In this document: piece after piece, positions 1-7,747 of the stretch | Position numbering within the stretch: the first letter of the stretch is position 1 | Layout: each line of letters starts with the position of its first letter | DNA from: Thiohalophilus sp046483665 | Lineage (GTDB): Bacteria; Pseudomonadota; Gammaproteobacteria; UBA6429; Thiohalophilaceae | Direction: 5' to 3' | Assembly (NCBI RefSeq): GCF_046483665.1 | Contig: NZ_JAWOCR010000041.1 | Span: 1 to 60,342 of the forward strand | DNA: 60,342 nucleotides | Made by a program: the position numbers and the translations under genes | Notes under the pieces: model-generated | Database searches by the model: none | Seen by the model: the letters and a program-made list of their open reading frames with translations, nothing else | What the model was told of the DNA's origin: nothing

Positions 1-5
1 ATATC

Positions 6-116
6 GCCTTATAACAAAAAGGGGACGTAGAGATTTAATTTTGACCAATAGAGGTAGAGTAGAGGGAGTGGTTAATAAATAATCCCTACGTCCCCTTTTT
101 ATCGCAAACGTTAGGC
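6..116. repeat. attC-like recombination site upstream of first cassette
   Basis: A long imperfect hairpin lies here. The arm AAAAAGGGGACGTAG near 16-30 pairs with CTACGTCCCCTTTTT near 86-100. The outer boxes are TTATAAC (9-15, a poor R'' box) and GTTAGGC (110-116, a good R' core). The next gene starts four bases after GTTAGGC, which is usual for integron cassettes. The left box deviates from RYYYAAC, so the assignment rests on the R' box, the hairpin and the cleaner attC downstream. Confidence 0.55.
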
Positions 117-119
117 ACT

Positions 120-617
120 ATGGCGATGACTTATAAGATTGAGACTCAAGCACCAAGCTCTTGCACATTTGACCAGCTTCAGCAGTTTGAGCGTCTGGTA
201 CTGAGTGGGGGTGAAGTGATTCCGGCAGGCCTTACCGGTCGAATTAACCGTTCATTTCGGCTTGCCTGGGCGCTAGATGGGTTTGAAATCGTTGCTGTCG
301 CGGCGCTAAAGAGACCGAACGAGAGGTATCGCAGCTCAGTTTTTCTCAAATCTGGAACATCCGAGGCCCCGAATAGCTGGGAGGCGGAACTAGGTTGGAT
401 TTTCGTTTCTGAGGGGCATCGCCGGAACGGTTTGGCTCGAAGGCTAGTAGCCGCATTGTTTCAAGAGGAGCCAAGCCGCAATGCGTTTGCTACAAGTAGA
501 GAGCACAACGATCCAATAATGCCGCTCTTGGAAGAGTTTGGTTTCGTTATAGAAGGTAATCCGTATGTGTCCGAGAATGGCGAATACAATCTGGTGCTTC
601 ATCTTAAGCAGGCCTAA
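120..617 (+). CDS. GNAT family N-acetyltransferase, gene cassette
   Basis: A predicted acyl-CoA-dependent acetyltransferase of 165 aa. The GNAT core is visible in the second half: a beta-strand ELGWIFV near residues 90-96, then the acetyl-CoA pyrophosphate loop SEGHRRNGLARRL near 97-109 (Q/RxxGxG/A type). The substrate cannot be told. The stop codon lies inside the downstream attC R'' box (GCCTAAC) and the start is four bases after the upstream R' box, so the gene fills its cassette in the usual way. There is no clear Shine-Dalgarno. A second ATG six bases downstream (126) is an alternative start. Such cassettes often carry acetyltransferases; a resistance role would be a guess. Confidence 0.85.
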   Translation: MAMTYKIETQAPSSCTFDQLQQFERLVLSGGEVIPAGLTGRINRSFRLAWALDGFEIVAVAALKRPNERYRSSVFLKSGTSEAPNSWEAELGWIFVSEGHRRNGLARRLVAALFQEEPSRNAFATSREHNDPIMPLLEEFGFVIEGNPYVSENGEYNLVLHLKQA

Positions 618-679
618 CCAGTCGCTCGAGTTCGCTCCGGCCCTGCTCGAGCCCCTGCCGGAGGGGCTTTGTGTTATGC
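612..679. repeat. attC recombination site between cassettes
   Basis: A 68-bp imperfect palindrome bounded by GCCTAAC (612-618, R'' consensus RYYYAAC) and GTTATGC (673-679, R' type). Internal arms CTCGAG/CTCGAG and CTCCGGC/GCCGGAG fold it into the single-strand hairpin expected of attC. It overlaps the stop codon of the upstream acetyltransferase gene, the normal position for an attC. Confidence 0.8.
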
Positions 680-691
680 ATAAAAAATACA

Positions 692-1006
692 ATGATCTCT
701 GAATCGGACTGGAAGAAATTCAAGAAAATCAAAGAAGCGGCTTTGGAGCGCTTCTGCGGGAGTATATTGCAAGATATTTCGGAGGGGTTGACGTGTAGTG
801 ATATTCCAACAAACCATGGAAGATATCGTTATTTGTATAAATTAATTGAGAACTACGATAAGCAGATTGCTTTGCTTTTTGATGACCACAGTCGCTCAAA
901 AGCTGCAATACAGCTTATGATGCTACGCGAGGGAGGGTTGGTTGATGAGGCGGATATCCAGGGGTTATCCGATGAGCTCAAAGAGAGCACAAAACCTATG
1001 AACTAG
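692..1006 (+). CDS. Conserved hypothetical protein, second gene cassette
   Basis: A 104-aa soluble, charged, largely helical protein with no signal peptide or membrane segment. It opens MISESDWKKFKKIKE and has no catalytic motif I recognise. An in-frame GTG at 671 lies inside the attC, so the ATG at 692, just past the recombination core, is preferred. Similar short proteins beginning with SDWKKFK are, as far as I recall, common unknowns in environmental integron cassettes. The function is unknown. No good R' box follows the gene, so this may be the last cassette of the array. Confidence 0.7.
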   Translation: MISESDWKKFKKIKEAALERFCGSILQDISEGLTCSDIPTNHGRYRYLYKLIENYDKQIALLFDDHSRSKAAIQLMMLREGGLVDEADIQGLSDELKESTKPMN

Positions 1007-1025
1007 GTGTGACATAACTTGGAAT

Positions 1026-1052
1026 GTCAGGTAGCGCTGCGCGCAACCTGAC
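1026..1052. repeat. Palindromic hairpin after last cassette
   Basis: GTCAGGT-A-GCGC-TGC-GCGC-A-ACCTGAC is an inverted repeat that is perfect apart from one A/A pair. It sits between the convergent ends of the cassette gene and ybiT. It could act as a bidirectional terminator stem or be an intergenic repeat. An ACATAAC just before it (1012-1018) resembles a worn attC R'' box. Confidence 0.6.
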
Positions 1053-1069
1053 CTACGCCACTGAAATAG

Positions 1070-1111
1070 CCCTGGTTCCTGGTTTCTAGCCCCTAGCCCC
1101 TGGCCCCTAGG
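1070..1111. repeat. Degenerate CCCCTAG/CCCCTGG tandem repeat
   Basis: About five imperfect 7-8 bp units of the type (G)CCCCTAG / GCCCCTGG, with TTCCTGG and TTTCTAG variants at the left edge. The repeat runs into ybiT and supplies its stop codon (CTA at 1093-1095, read as TAG) and its last few codons. Confidence 0.6.
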
Positions 1112-2715
1112 CGGGGCGCCACCCCGGCAGTGGCCTGATCCCGCAGATATTCATCGTAAGTCCCACTGAAGTTGGTAATCCCGTTGGGGGACAGTTCGAT
1201 GATCCGGGTCGCCAGTGAGGAGACAAACTCGGTGTCGTGGCTGACGTAGATCAGCGTGCCGGGGTAGTTTTCCAGCGCCAGGTTCAGCGCTTCAATGGAT
1301 TCCATATCCAGGTGGTTGGTTGGCTCGTCCATGATCAGCACGTTGGGCTTTTGCATGATCAATTTGCCGAACAGCATGCGACCCTGTTCTCCCCCGGAGA
1401 GAGCTTTAACCGATTTTTTGATCTCGTCCTGGGAGAAGAGCATCCGTCCCAGCACCGCGCGCACGGCCTGTTCGTCATCGCCGGGTTGTTTCCACTGACT
1501 CATCCAGTCAAATACCGACAGATCGTGACTGAAGTCACTGGCGTGATCCTGGGCGTAGTAACCGATGTTGATGTTCTCTGACCATTTGACAGTACCCCCG
1601 TCCGGCTCCAGATCATTGACGAGGGTGCGCAGCAGGGTGGTTTTGCCAATGCCGTTAGGGCCGATGATGGCGATGCGTTCGCCGACTTCGATCAGCAGGT
1701 TCAGATTCTCGAACAGGGTCTCGCCGTCGAAACCCTTGCCCAGGTCGTTGACTTCCAGCGCGTTGCGATAGAGTTTCTTGGCCTGGTCGAAGCGAATGAA
1801 GGGGCTCTGTCGACTGGAAGGTTTGACCTCTTCGAGTTCGATTTTCTCGATCTGTCTGGCCCGCGAGGTGGCCTGCTTGGCCTTGGAGGCATTGGCGGAA
1901 AAGCGACTGACGAAGGTCTGCAGTTCGGCGATCTGGGCCTTCTTCTTGGCGTTTTCGTTCAGCAGCCGCTCGCGGGCCTGGGTGGCGGCGGTCATGTACT
2001 CGTCGTAATTGCCGGGATAGACCCGCAGCTCGCCGTAATCCAGATCGGCCATGTGGGTGCAGACGCTGTTGAGAAAGTGACGATCATGGGAGATGATCAC
2101 CATGGTGCTGTTACGTTCATTCAGCACGCGCTCCAGCCAGCGGATGGTATTGATATCCAGGTTATTGGTCGGCTCGTCCAGCAGCATAATGTCCGGCTCG
2201 GCAAACAGCGCTTGGGCCAGCAGCACCCGCAGTTTCCAGCCAGGCGCCACGGCACTCATCAGGCCGCTGTGTTGTTGTTCGGGAATTTCCAGACCGAGCA
2301 GCAATTCCCCGGCGCGGGCCTCAGCGGTATAGCCGTCCAGTTCAGCGAACTCGACTTCCAGCTCGGCCACCTGCATACCGTCCTCTTCGCTCATCTCTGG
2401 CAGGGAATAGATGCGATCCCGTTCCTGCTTCACCTGCCACAACCGGCTGTGGCCCATAATGACCGTATCCAGAACGGTAAATTCTTCAAACGCGAACTGG
2501 TCCTGGCGCAGTTTGCCGACCCGCTCATTCTCGTCCACCGAGACATTGCCGGAAGAGGGGGCCAGATCGCCACCGAGTATTTTCATCAGTGTGGATTTGC
2601 CACAGCCGTTGGCGCCAATCAGGCCGTAGCGATTGCCGTTGCCGAATTTGACGGAGATGTTTTCAAACAGGGGCTTGGCCCCAAATTGCATGGTGATATT
2701 GGCGGTTGTAATCAA
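1093..2715 (-). CDS. ybiT: ABC-F family ATPase, YbiT type
   Basis: A 540-aa soluble ABC-F protein with two nucleotide-binding domains and no membrane segment. ABC-F proteins bind near the ribosomal E site and modulate translation; YbiT's exact role is less certain. Domain 1 has Walker A GANGCGKST near residue 34 and Walker B MLLDEPTNNLD. Its signature is the odd VAPGWKLRV instead of LSGG, as in E. coli YbiT. A charged linker rich in AKKKAQIAEL follows. Domain 2 has GPNGIGKTT, a canonical LSGGEQGR and IMDEPTNHLD. The C-terminus APRLGARG is encoded by an intergenic tandem repeat and probably differs from relatives. It is transcribed alone. Confidence 0.95.
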   Translation of the reverse strand: MITTANITMQFGAKPLFENISVKFGNGNRYGLIGANGCGKSTLMKILGGDLAPSSGNVSVDENERVGKLRQDQFAFEEFTVLDTVIMGHSRLWQVKQERDRIYSLPEMSEEDGMQVAELEVEFAELDGYTAEARAGELLLGLEIPEQQHSGLMSAVAPGWKLRVLLAQALFAEPDIMLLDEPTNNLDINTIRWLERVLNERNSTMVIISHDRHFLNSVCTHMADLDYGELRVYPGNYDEYMTAATQARERLLNENAKKKAQIAELQTFVSRFSANASKAKQATSRARQIEKIELEEVKPSSRQSPFIRFDQAKKLYRNALEVNDLGKGFDGETLFENLNLLIEVGERIAIIGPNGIGKTTLLRTLVNDLEPDGGTVKWSENINIGYYAQDHASDFSHDLSVFDWMSQWKQPGDDEQAVRAVLGRMLFSQDEIKKSVKALSGGEQGRMLFGKLIMQKPNVLIMDEPTNHLDMESIEALNLALENYPGTLIYVSHDTEFVSSLATRIIELSPNGITNFSGTYDEYLRDQATAGVAPRLGARG

Positions 2716-2900
2716 GGGAGACGTCCGGGGTCAGGAGTGTGTAAAGAAGGGCGCGATGATAACACACCCCGCTGCCTGAAAAGAGGGGGCGGGCTAGATA
2801 TTGGTCTGGCTGAATGGGCAGTTTGTATGCCGGGTCACTTCGGCTGAGGTTGATCGGCGCTGCCGCACCGCTTGCCTGGACGGTTCTTCAAAATACTGAT

Positions 2901-3479
2901 TCAGCGAGCGGCCCGCCCAAGCCGGGCCATTTTCCGCAGCCAGCGCTGGCGGTGGGCGGGGCGGCCCTCGATCATCCCGATGAGGCTCTCGCGCACCGGG
3001 TTGATCCCGGTAAATTTAAGGATATTGCGCTCCAGGCTTTTGAGACTGTGCGCGCGGAAAAACCAGCGATAGGCCAGGGCCGGCATGCCCATGGTCACGA
3101 TGATCCGGGCGGATTTGCCCTTGAGCAGTTTTTTCCAGCGCTGTCCCCCATCCAGTGGCTGCATGGCGAAGCCCGGGCGAAACAGTTGCTCGAAAAACCC
3201 CTTCAGTCGCGCCGGCATACTGCCCAGCCACAGGGGATAAATGATCAGCAGATGGTCAGCCTGACGGACCAGCTGCTGACAGCCCTGAATTACCTCCGGT
3301 GTCTCACCTGCGTGAAATTCAGCAAAGCTTTTTAACAGCGGGAAATCCAGTGTCGCCACATTGATTGTCTCAACCTCATGACCGGCTGCCCGGGCGGCGT
3401 CACTATAGGCGATTTCCAGCGCATGGCCGTAATGCGATGTGTCAGGGTCGGGATGGCCCTGAATAACCAGAATTTTCAA
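2901..3479 (-). CDS. NAD(P)H-dependent flavodoxin-fold oxidoreductase
   Basis: A 192-aa protein of the Flavodoxin_2 / NAD(P)H:quinone reductase family (MdaB/KefF-like), expected to bind FMN and make two-electron reductions of quinones or similar compounds in the cytoplasm. It begins with the family start KILVIQGHPDPDTSHYG and carries the flavin-loop region YPLWLGSMPARLKGFFEQ near residue 85. The chosen start is the TTG at 3479, five bases after a strong AGGAGG; another in-frame TTG at 3503 would add eight residues but has no such site. The partner and physiological substrate are unknown. The gene stands alone. Confidence 0.85.
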   Translation of the reverse strand: MKILVIQGHPDPDTSHYGHALEIAYSDAARAAGHEVETINVATLDFPLLKSFAEFHAGETPEVIQGCQQLVRQADHLLIIYPLWLGSMPARLKGFFEQLFRPGFAMQPLDGGQRWKKLLKGKSARIIVTMGMPALAYRWFFRAHSLKSLERNILKFTGINPVRESLIGMIEGRPAHRQRWLRKMARLGRAAR

Positions 3480-3633
3480 ATCATCCTCCTGCGGCTGACT
3501 CAAATTGTGGTATTTTGCTGATGGATTATAGTAGCTGGATATTCATTTGGCAGTGCGTATTCGATTGAGTTTATCCGATCCGATGCCGGGTCGGTGCGCT
3601 GAAACCGGGGTAACATATTCAAGGAGAAAAATA

Positions 3634-4338
3634 ATGCCGGGACAACGAAGCCTGATGGCCGCGGGCCTGTCGCTGTTATTCTTCTGGCCAGGTGTCATGG
3701 TCCAGGCGAACGACAACAGTCATTATGATCGAATTCATCTCTCCGTCTCAGCCCAGGAAGAGGTGGATAACGATACTCTGCTGGCCGTATTGTCGGCGCG
3801 CGAGGAAGGCGAGCACCTGCCGACGCTTGCCGATACCGTTAACCGGACGGTTAAACAGGCCATTGAGCAGAGCAAGCAGGTGTCGGCGGTGGAAGTTCGC
3901 ACTCTGACTTATCAAACCCACCCGCGTTATCAAAAACAACGTTTGATTGGCTGGCAGGTCCGTCAGGCCATCGAGCTGAGAAGCAGGGATATCGAGGCGT
4001 TGAGCACTCTGCTGGGCGGTTTACAGAAAACGATGACGCTCGACTCACTGGGTTATGGGGTTTCATCCACCCGTCGGGAAGCCATGGAACAGACCCTGAT
4101 CAGCCGCGCCATCAAGCAATTCAAACAGCGCGCCGAACATGTGGCCCGTCAGCTGGGGCGCAAGGAGTTCCGCCTGGTCGAAATGGATATCAATACACAG
4201 GGGCAAGCGGCACAGCCCAGGGTGATGCGAAGTGTCTCCGCTATGTCGGAAAGTGCGGTCACGGCCCCTGTTGTTGAGCCGGGGACACAGACCCTGAGAG
4301 TGACACTCAATGCAACGATCGAGTTAACTGTAAAATAA
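3634..4338 (+). CDS. Periplasmic SIMPL domain (DUF541) protein
   Basis: A 234-aa exported protein. The N-terminus, MPGQRSLMAAGLSLLFFWPG through VQAND, is a signal peptide. The rest is a SIMPL/DUF541 domain: the HLSVSAQEEVDNDTL opening, then alternating strands and helices ending TLRVTLNATIELTVK. SIMPL proteins are oligomeric cell-envelope proteins, some linked to oxidative stress, but no enzyme activity is established. The ATG at 3634 follows AAGGAG with good spacing; the longer frame from 3547 lacks a ribosome site and would bury the signal peptide. Confidence 0.85.
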   Translation: MPGQRSLMAAGLSLLFFWPGVMVQANDNSHYDRIHLSVSAQEEVDNDTLLAVLSAREEGEHLPTLADTVNRTVKQAIEQSKQVSAVEVRTLTYQTHPRYQKQRLIGWQVRQAIELRSRDIEALSTLLGGLQKTMTLDSLGYGVSSTRREAMEQTLISRAIKQFKQRAEHVARQLGRKEFRLVEMDINTQGQAAQPRVMRSVSAMSESAVTAPVVEPGTQTLRVTLNATIELTVK

Positions 4339-4412
4339 ATAGAAAGAGAGTAAAAGCCGGGCGGGGTCGTCTTTACACCCCGCGCAGCCGTTACAGACAG
4401 TTGTGAAGAGGT

Positions 4413-4625
4413 TTACTTGCCGGGACCTTTGCCCTTGGTTGAAAGCTTCAGGGGCGCATAGGCCGGACAAAAGCCGACAATACTGGTGAGCAGGAACACC
4501 AGGGCAATAATACCCAGCACAATGGCCAGGGTGCCCGAAATCACGTCTGTCAGATACAGCGCGGCAATGATAATCGCAATGATAATCCGGATGGCGCGAT
4601 CGGCAGTGCCCATATTTTGATTCAT
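4413..4625 (-). CDS. DUF2892 (YgaP-like) small membrane protein
   Basis: A 70-aa inner-membrane protein. MNQNMGTADRAIR is followed by two hydrophobic helices, residues about 11-28 and 32-52, then the family element GFCPAYAPLKL near 51-61, which contains the single cysteine. This is the DUF2892 fold, also found as the membrane part of rhodanese YgaP. The gene here has no rhodanese domain. The start at 4625 has a strong CCAGGAGGAAAC site; the longer frame to 4859 is non-coding upstream sequence. Confidence 0.9.
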   Translation of the reverse strand: MNQNMGTADRAIRIIIAIIIAALYLTDVISGTLAIVLGIIALVFLLTSIVGFCPAYAPLKLSTKGKGPGK

Positions 4626-4862
4626 GTTTCCTCCTGGAATCGTTCTGTTTTGTGTTTCTCCAGTGTAGTGTTTTTCGCGCCAGATGCAATTCCCTGAAAA
4701 ATACCTGAGTATTTTACTCAAAAATTGACTTATGCATGAATTAAATATCTGAAGTGTCGCTTTGTGTCCCCCGGTCATACACTGCAACAGTCGGGTGTGA
4801 TTCCCGGCAGAGTGTTGCGCGGTGATAAACACCCATTCTTTCTCAACCATAAGGAACAATAA

Positions 4863-4964
4863 ATGGAAGATAAAGCGGTTAAACGAACCTTGAGTTACCT
4901 GTTTGCCGGCTTGTTTGGTTTTTTTGTACTGATGATCGTTCTGGCCCGCAGTATCGTCTATTAA
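4863..4964 (+). CDS. Probable 33-aa single-pass membrane peptide
   Basis: A short ORF: a charged N-terminus (MEDKAVKRTL), one hydrophobic helix of about 18-20 residues (LFAGLFGFFVLMIVLA) and a short RSIVY tail, so a predicted N-in inner-membrane peptide. AAGGA lies seven bases before the ATG. It is divergent from the DUF2892 gene and stands in a 540-bp stretch with no larger intact gene. I do not recognise a family. The amphipathic composition and ribosome site support a real gene. Confidence 0.5.
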   Translation: MEDKAVKRTLSYLFAGLFGFFVLMIVLARSIVY

Positions 4965-5164
4965 AGACGAAACAGGCCCGGCTGGCGACGTGTTACGCGT
5001 TACCTGTCCCGGTCTGTATTTACTTTTATCCTTCCTGTGTATTGGAACTGTGTTTCACACGCCTGTTTGTTTTGAAGGGGATGAGCGATCGATATCGGTG
5101 CTGTCCTGCCTTTGAGAAGGCTCGACGAATACTTCCTGACTGTAAGAGTCTTCGAAACGCCGGT

Positions 5165-5607
5165 TTAATAAATACGGACATCCTGTGAACCGTGCATGAG
5201 CCGGTGAAAGGGCGCTACCTGCAGATAAATCGGGTCCTCGTGATTGTCGGGTTCCGGATACACCTCGGGGCATTCCCGGAGGCTTTCATAACCCCTCCGG
5301 CATTGCCCACAGGGAACAGGGCGCCGGGATCGCAATCGCTGTACAGCGGGGATAATCCGGCTTCAGTCGATACTCTAATGCATTGATTAACTACCCGGTT
5401 GAGAGGAGCAATCCGGGCGTGGGGTTAACGGGAATCATCGCCATCACATATTCGTTCTCCTCTTCTGAAATCACGGATTTGACCAGCTGATCCGGCAGGA
5501 TATGTGCACGCCTGGACTGTTAAAGCGGGTGTCCATATAGCGGGTGACAGCGCGTAAGCGACGCTCTTTTGGCTCAGATAAGTTTGCAGGGTGCTTGCGA
5601 TAGCCAT
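5165..5607 (-). pseudogene. Frameshifted YbaK-type aminoacyl-tRNA deacylase
   Basis: Pieces of one YbaK/aminoacyl-tRNA deacylase-like protein occur in order on the minus strand but in different frames. MAIASTLQTYLSQKSVAY opens after a good GGAGGT site. A fragment like TRYMDT follows, then ARRAHILPDQLVKSVISEEE with EYVMAMIPVN, then GLSPLYSDCDPGALFPVG, and last ECPEVYPEPDNHEDPIY to a stop at 5165. At least three frameshifts separate them, yet total length (443 bp) is close to the roughly 150-aa family size. The active gene would have edited mischarged tRNA or acted as a free deacylase. The start region and a large palindrome over the ribosome site are intact, so the loss looks recent. Confidence 0.8.
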
Positions 5608-5608
5608 G

Positions 5609-5638
5609 ATACACCTCCGTGTATACACGGCGATGTAT
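5609..5638. promoter_or_regulatory. 30-bp palindrome over pseudogene ribosome site
   Basis: CCGTGTATACACGG (5617-5630) is a perfect 14-bp palindrome nested in a near-perfect 30-bp palindrome starting and ending ATACA/TGTAT. It covers the Shine-Dalgarno (GGAGGT) of the broken deacylase gene. It could be a repressor operator or an RNA hairpin that hides the ribosome site. Confidence 0.55.
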
Positions 5639-5780
5639 AGCATGAAAGGGAAGTTGAGTATTGGCTGCGTGTTATAAATCATTGTGTTATACCGGCTTTT
5701 ACCCTGGCAGGGCATTTGCTAAACTGCCTGCGTACCGAAAATCTTCAACTCATGTCCGGTTATCAAACCATTGATGAATC

Positions 5781-6236
5781 ATGCTAAATGCAATTAAAAA
5801 GTTTTTTGAACAAAATCTGTCGCCCGAGCAGACAGAAGATCAGGAACACGCGTTAAAGCTGGCTACCGCCGCATTGCTGATCGAAATGATGCAACAGGAC
5901 GGCAAGACGACGGATAATGAGGTTCAGGCTGTTAAATCTGCCCTGCAAATCAAATTCGGACTGACCGAATCGGAAACCGAAACGCTGTTCGAGCTGGCCC
6001 GGGAAGAGACACGTCAGGCTGTTGACTTCTACCAGTTCACTCGCCTGATTAATGACCATTTCTCGCCGGAAAAGAAAATCAAGGTGATTGAATTCCTCTG
6101 GAATATTGCTTATTCCGATAATCATCTTGATGCACACGAAGAACATATGATTCGACGTATTGCTGAACTGTTATATGTTTCCCACAAGGACATGATGAAA
6201 ACCAAGCACAAGGTTCAGGAAAGCATCACGAGTTGA
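5781..6236 (+). CDS. TerB-like (tellurite resistance / DjlA N-terminal) protein
   Basis: A 151-aa all-helical soluble protein of the TerB family. It has the two-repeat acidic pattern of the fold: ALLIEMMQQDGKTTDNE near residues 31-47 and LWNIAYSDNHLDAHEEHMIRRIAELL near 106-131. Both contain the acidic metal-binding-type D-G/N-x(2-4)-E arrangement. TerB proteins bind divalent metal and appear in stress-related membrane complexes. Despite the name there is no reason to claim tellurite resistance here, as no other ter genes are present. It stands alone, upstream of the radical SAM gene by about 120 bp. Confidence 0.85.
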   Translation: MLNAIKKFFEQNLSPEQTEDQEHALKLATAALLIEMMQQDGKTTDNEVQAVKSALQIKFGLTESETETLFELAREETRQAVDFYQFTRLINDHFSPEKKIKVIEFLWNIAYSDNHLDAHEEHMIRRIAELLYVSHKDMMKTKHKVQESITS

Positions 6237-6360
6237 ATCGCTTTCACTCCCCTGGTTTTCTGAGCAGGGAAAAAAGCATTGTGTGACAGGATGTCAGTAT
6301 GCAACAGGGTCTGGATCGCGCTGCGACCAGGTGATTTGCTGCTGAGCGAGATACGGATCT

Positions 6361-7431
6361 ATGTCAGATAGCACAGTCTCCTTCCGAAAAGGCCGCGGCG
6401 CTGGCGGCAATATCGTTTCACGCTTTGTTGAACACAAACGTGAAGTCGTCGATGATGGTTGGGAACAGGAGGAACGCACGCCACGGCGTACCGAGATATT
6501 TACCGATAACTGCCGCACAATTATCAGCCATAACGACTCGCCGGATGTCCCATTCACCGCCTCCATCAATCCTTACAAGGGTTGCGAGCATGGCTGCAGT
6601 TACTGTTTCGCCCGCCCGACACATACCTATCTGGATCTCTCCGCCGGACTGGATTTTGAAAGCAAGATCTATTGCAAACCCGGTGCCGCACCTTTGCTGG
6701 AGACCGAGCTGGCCAGGCCACGCTATACGCCACAGGTGATCGCACTGGGCGCCAATACCGACGCCTATCAACCAATTGAGCGAGACCTGCGAATCACCCG
6801 CTCCATTCTTGAAGTTCTGCACGCACATAATCATCCTGTTGCGATCATTACCAAGTCGGCGCTGGTAGAGCGGGATATAGATCTGCTGGCACCTATGGCC
6901 GGGATGAACCTGGTCAAGGTGTTTGTGTCCGTGACCACATTGGATCGGGACCTGGGACGACAATTGGAACCCCGTGCCGCAGCGCCGCAACGTCGTCTGG
7001 AAACAATACGCCGTCTTCAGCAGGCGGGGATTCCGGTCGGGGTGTTGATGGCCCCGGTTATCCCTGCGCTCAATGACCACGAGATCGAACATCTGCTGGG
7101 GGAGTGCGCCGCCGCCGGCGCCGACTCGGCTGCTTATGTCATTTTGCGTTTGCCCCATGAGGTCAAAGATCTGTTTGTCCAGTGGTTGCAGGAACATTAT
7201 CCTCTCAAGGCCGAACATGTCATGAATCGCGTTCGTGACCTGCGTGGCGGACATGAGTATCGCAGCGAATTCGGCGAACGCATGCGTGGCAGCGGCCAGT
7301 ACGCCGAGCTGATCGCGCACCGCTTCTCCCTGGCCCGCAAGAAACAGGGGCTAAACCGGCGTAGCCTGGAACTCGACTGTTCCAGATTCCGGGTACCGCC
7401 CAAAAGCGGGGATCAGATGGGGTTGTTTTAA
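6361..7431 (+). CDS. PA0069 family radical SAM protein
   Basis: A 356-aa iron-sulfur enzyme of the PA0069/SplB-like radical SAM group. The [4Fe-4S] cysteines are in CEHGCSYC, near residues 76-83 (CxxxCxxC). The preceding SINPYKG and the following FARPTHTYLDL are typical of the family. The TIM-barrel continues through LGANTDAYQPIER and VAIITKSALV to VLMAPVIPALND. These enzymes resemble spore photoproduct lyase, but most members, including this one in a non-sporeformer, have no proven substrate. The ATG at 6361 has only a weak GAGCGAG upstream; no better start was seen. Confidence 0.9.
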   Translation: MSDSTVSFRKGRGAGGNIVSRFVEHKREVVDDGWEQEERTPRRTEIFTDNCRTIISHNDSPDVPFTASINPYKGCEHGCSYCFARPTHTYLDLSAGLDFESKIYCKPGAAPLLETELARPRYTPQVIALGANTDAYQPIERDLRITRSILEVLHAHNHPVAIITKSALVERDIDLLAPMAGMNLVKVFVSVTTLDRDLGRQLEPRAAAPQRRLETIRRLQQAGIPVGVLMAPVIPALNDHEIEHLLGECAAAGADSAAYVILRLPHEVKDLFVQWLQEHYPLKAEHVMNRVRDLRGGHEYRSEFGERMRGSGQYAELIAHRFSLARKKQGLNRRSLELDCSRFRVPPKSGDQMGLF

Positions 7432-7437
7432 CAAGAA

Positions 7438-7741
7438 CTTAACGCGGAGGCGCAAAGCAAAGATCTCAACGCAGAGGCAATGCCCTTCGGGCAGGTACGA
7501 GTTACGAGTTACGAGGGGCGAGATAAAGCACAGGCTCTGCTCAATCCGCCTTCGGCTTGAACCACTGTTCGGGTTTAAGCTGATGGACTGGACCAGGCGG
7601 AGCGGTTCCACACGACACCGGTATGTTGATTCAGGGGAATCAGAATTTCGCAGGCATGAAGAAATGGTTTTAATTCAGCATTCACAATTCAACATTAAAA
7701 ATATCTCTGCGTTTCTCTGCGTCTTTGCGCCTCTGCGTTAA
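7438..7741. repeat. Dispersed inverted repeat, copy 1
   Basis: The left arm (7438-7480) reads AACGCGGAGGCGCAAAG; the right arm (7701-7741) is the reverse complement type, ending CTTTGCGCCTCTGCGTTAA. The roughly 220 bp between them is non-coding, with a short ACGAGTT direct repeat near 7497-7516. The element fills the convergent gap between the radical SAM gene and relA. It is the same family as the copies near 12170, 41866, 45903, 48636 and 59836. Confidence 0.8.
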
Positions 7742-7747
7742 TGATCT

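Noticed and set aside
2053..2847. Long open frame (264 aa) on the plus strand across ybiT
   Set aside because: It is the antisense of a well-conserved gene, has no ribosome site, and its protein matches nothing recognisable.
4725..4746. TTGACT ... TTAAAT as a promoter for the 33-aa peptide
   Set aside because: The hexamers are only 10 bp apart, and no -10 exists at 16-18 bp.
4626..4859. N-terminal extension of the DUF2892 frame
   Set aside because: The family starts at MNQNMG with its own strong ribosome site; the extra 78 residues look non-coding.
5055..5386. Two overlapping short ORFs (72 and 64 aa)
   Set aside because: The region is explained by the C-terminal part of the frameshifted deacylase in other frames.
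6418..7320. 300-aa open frame antisense to the radical SAM gene
   Set aside because: The forward frame holds the CxxxCxxC motif and full family sequence; the reverse frame is a by-product of codon bias.
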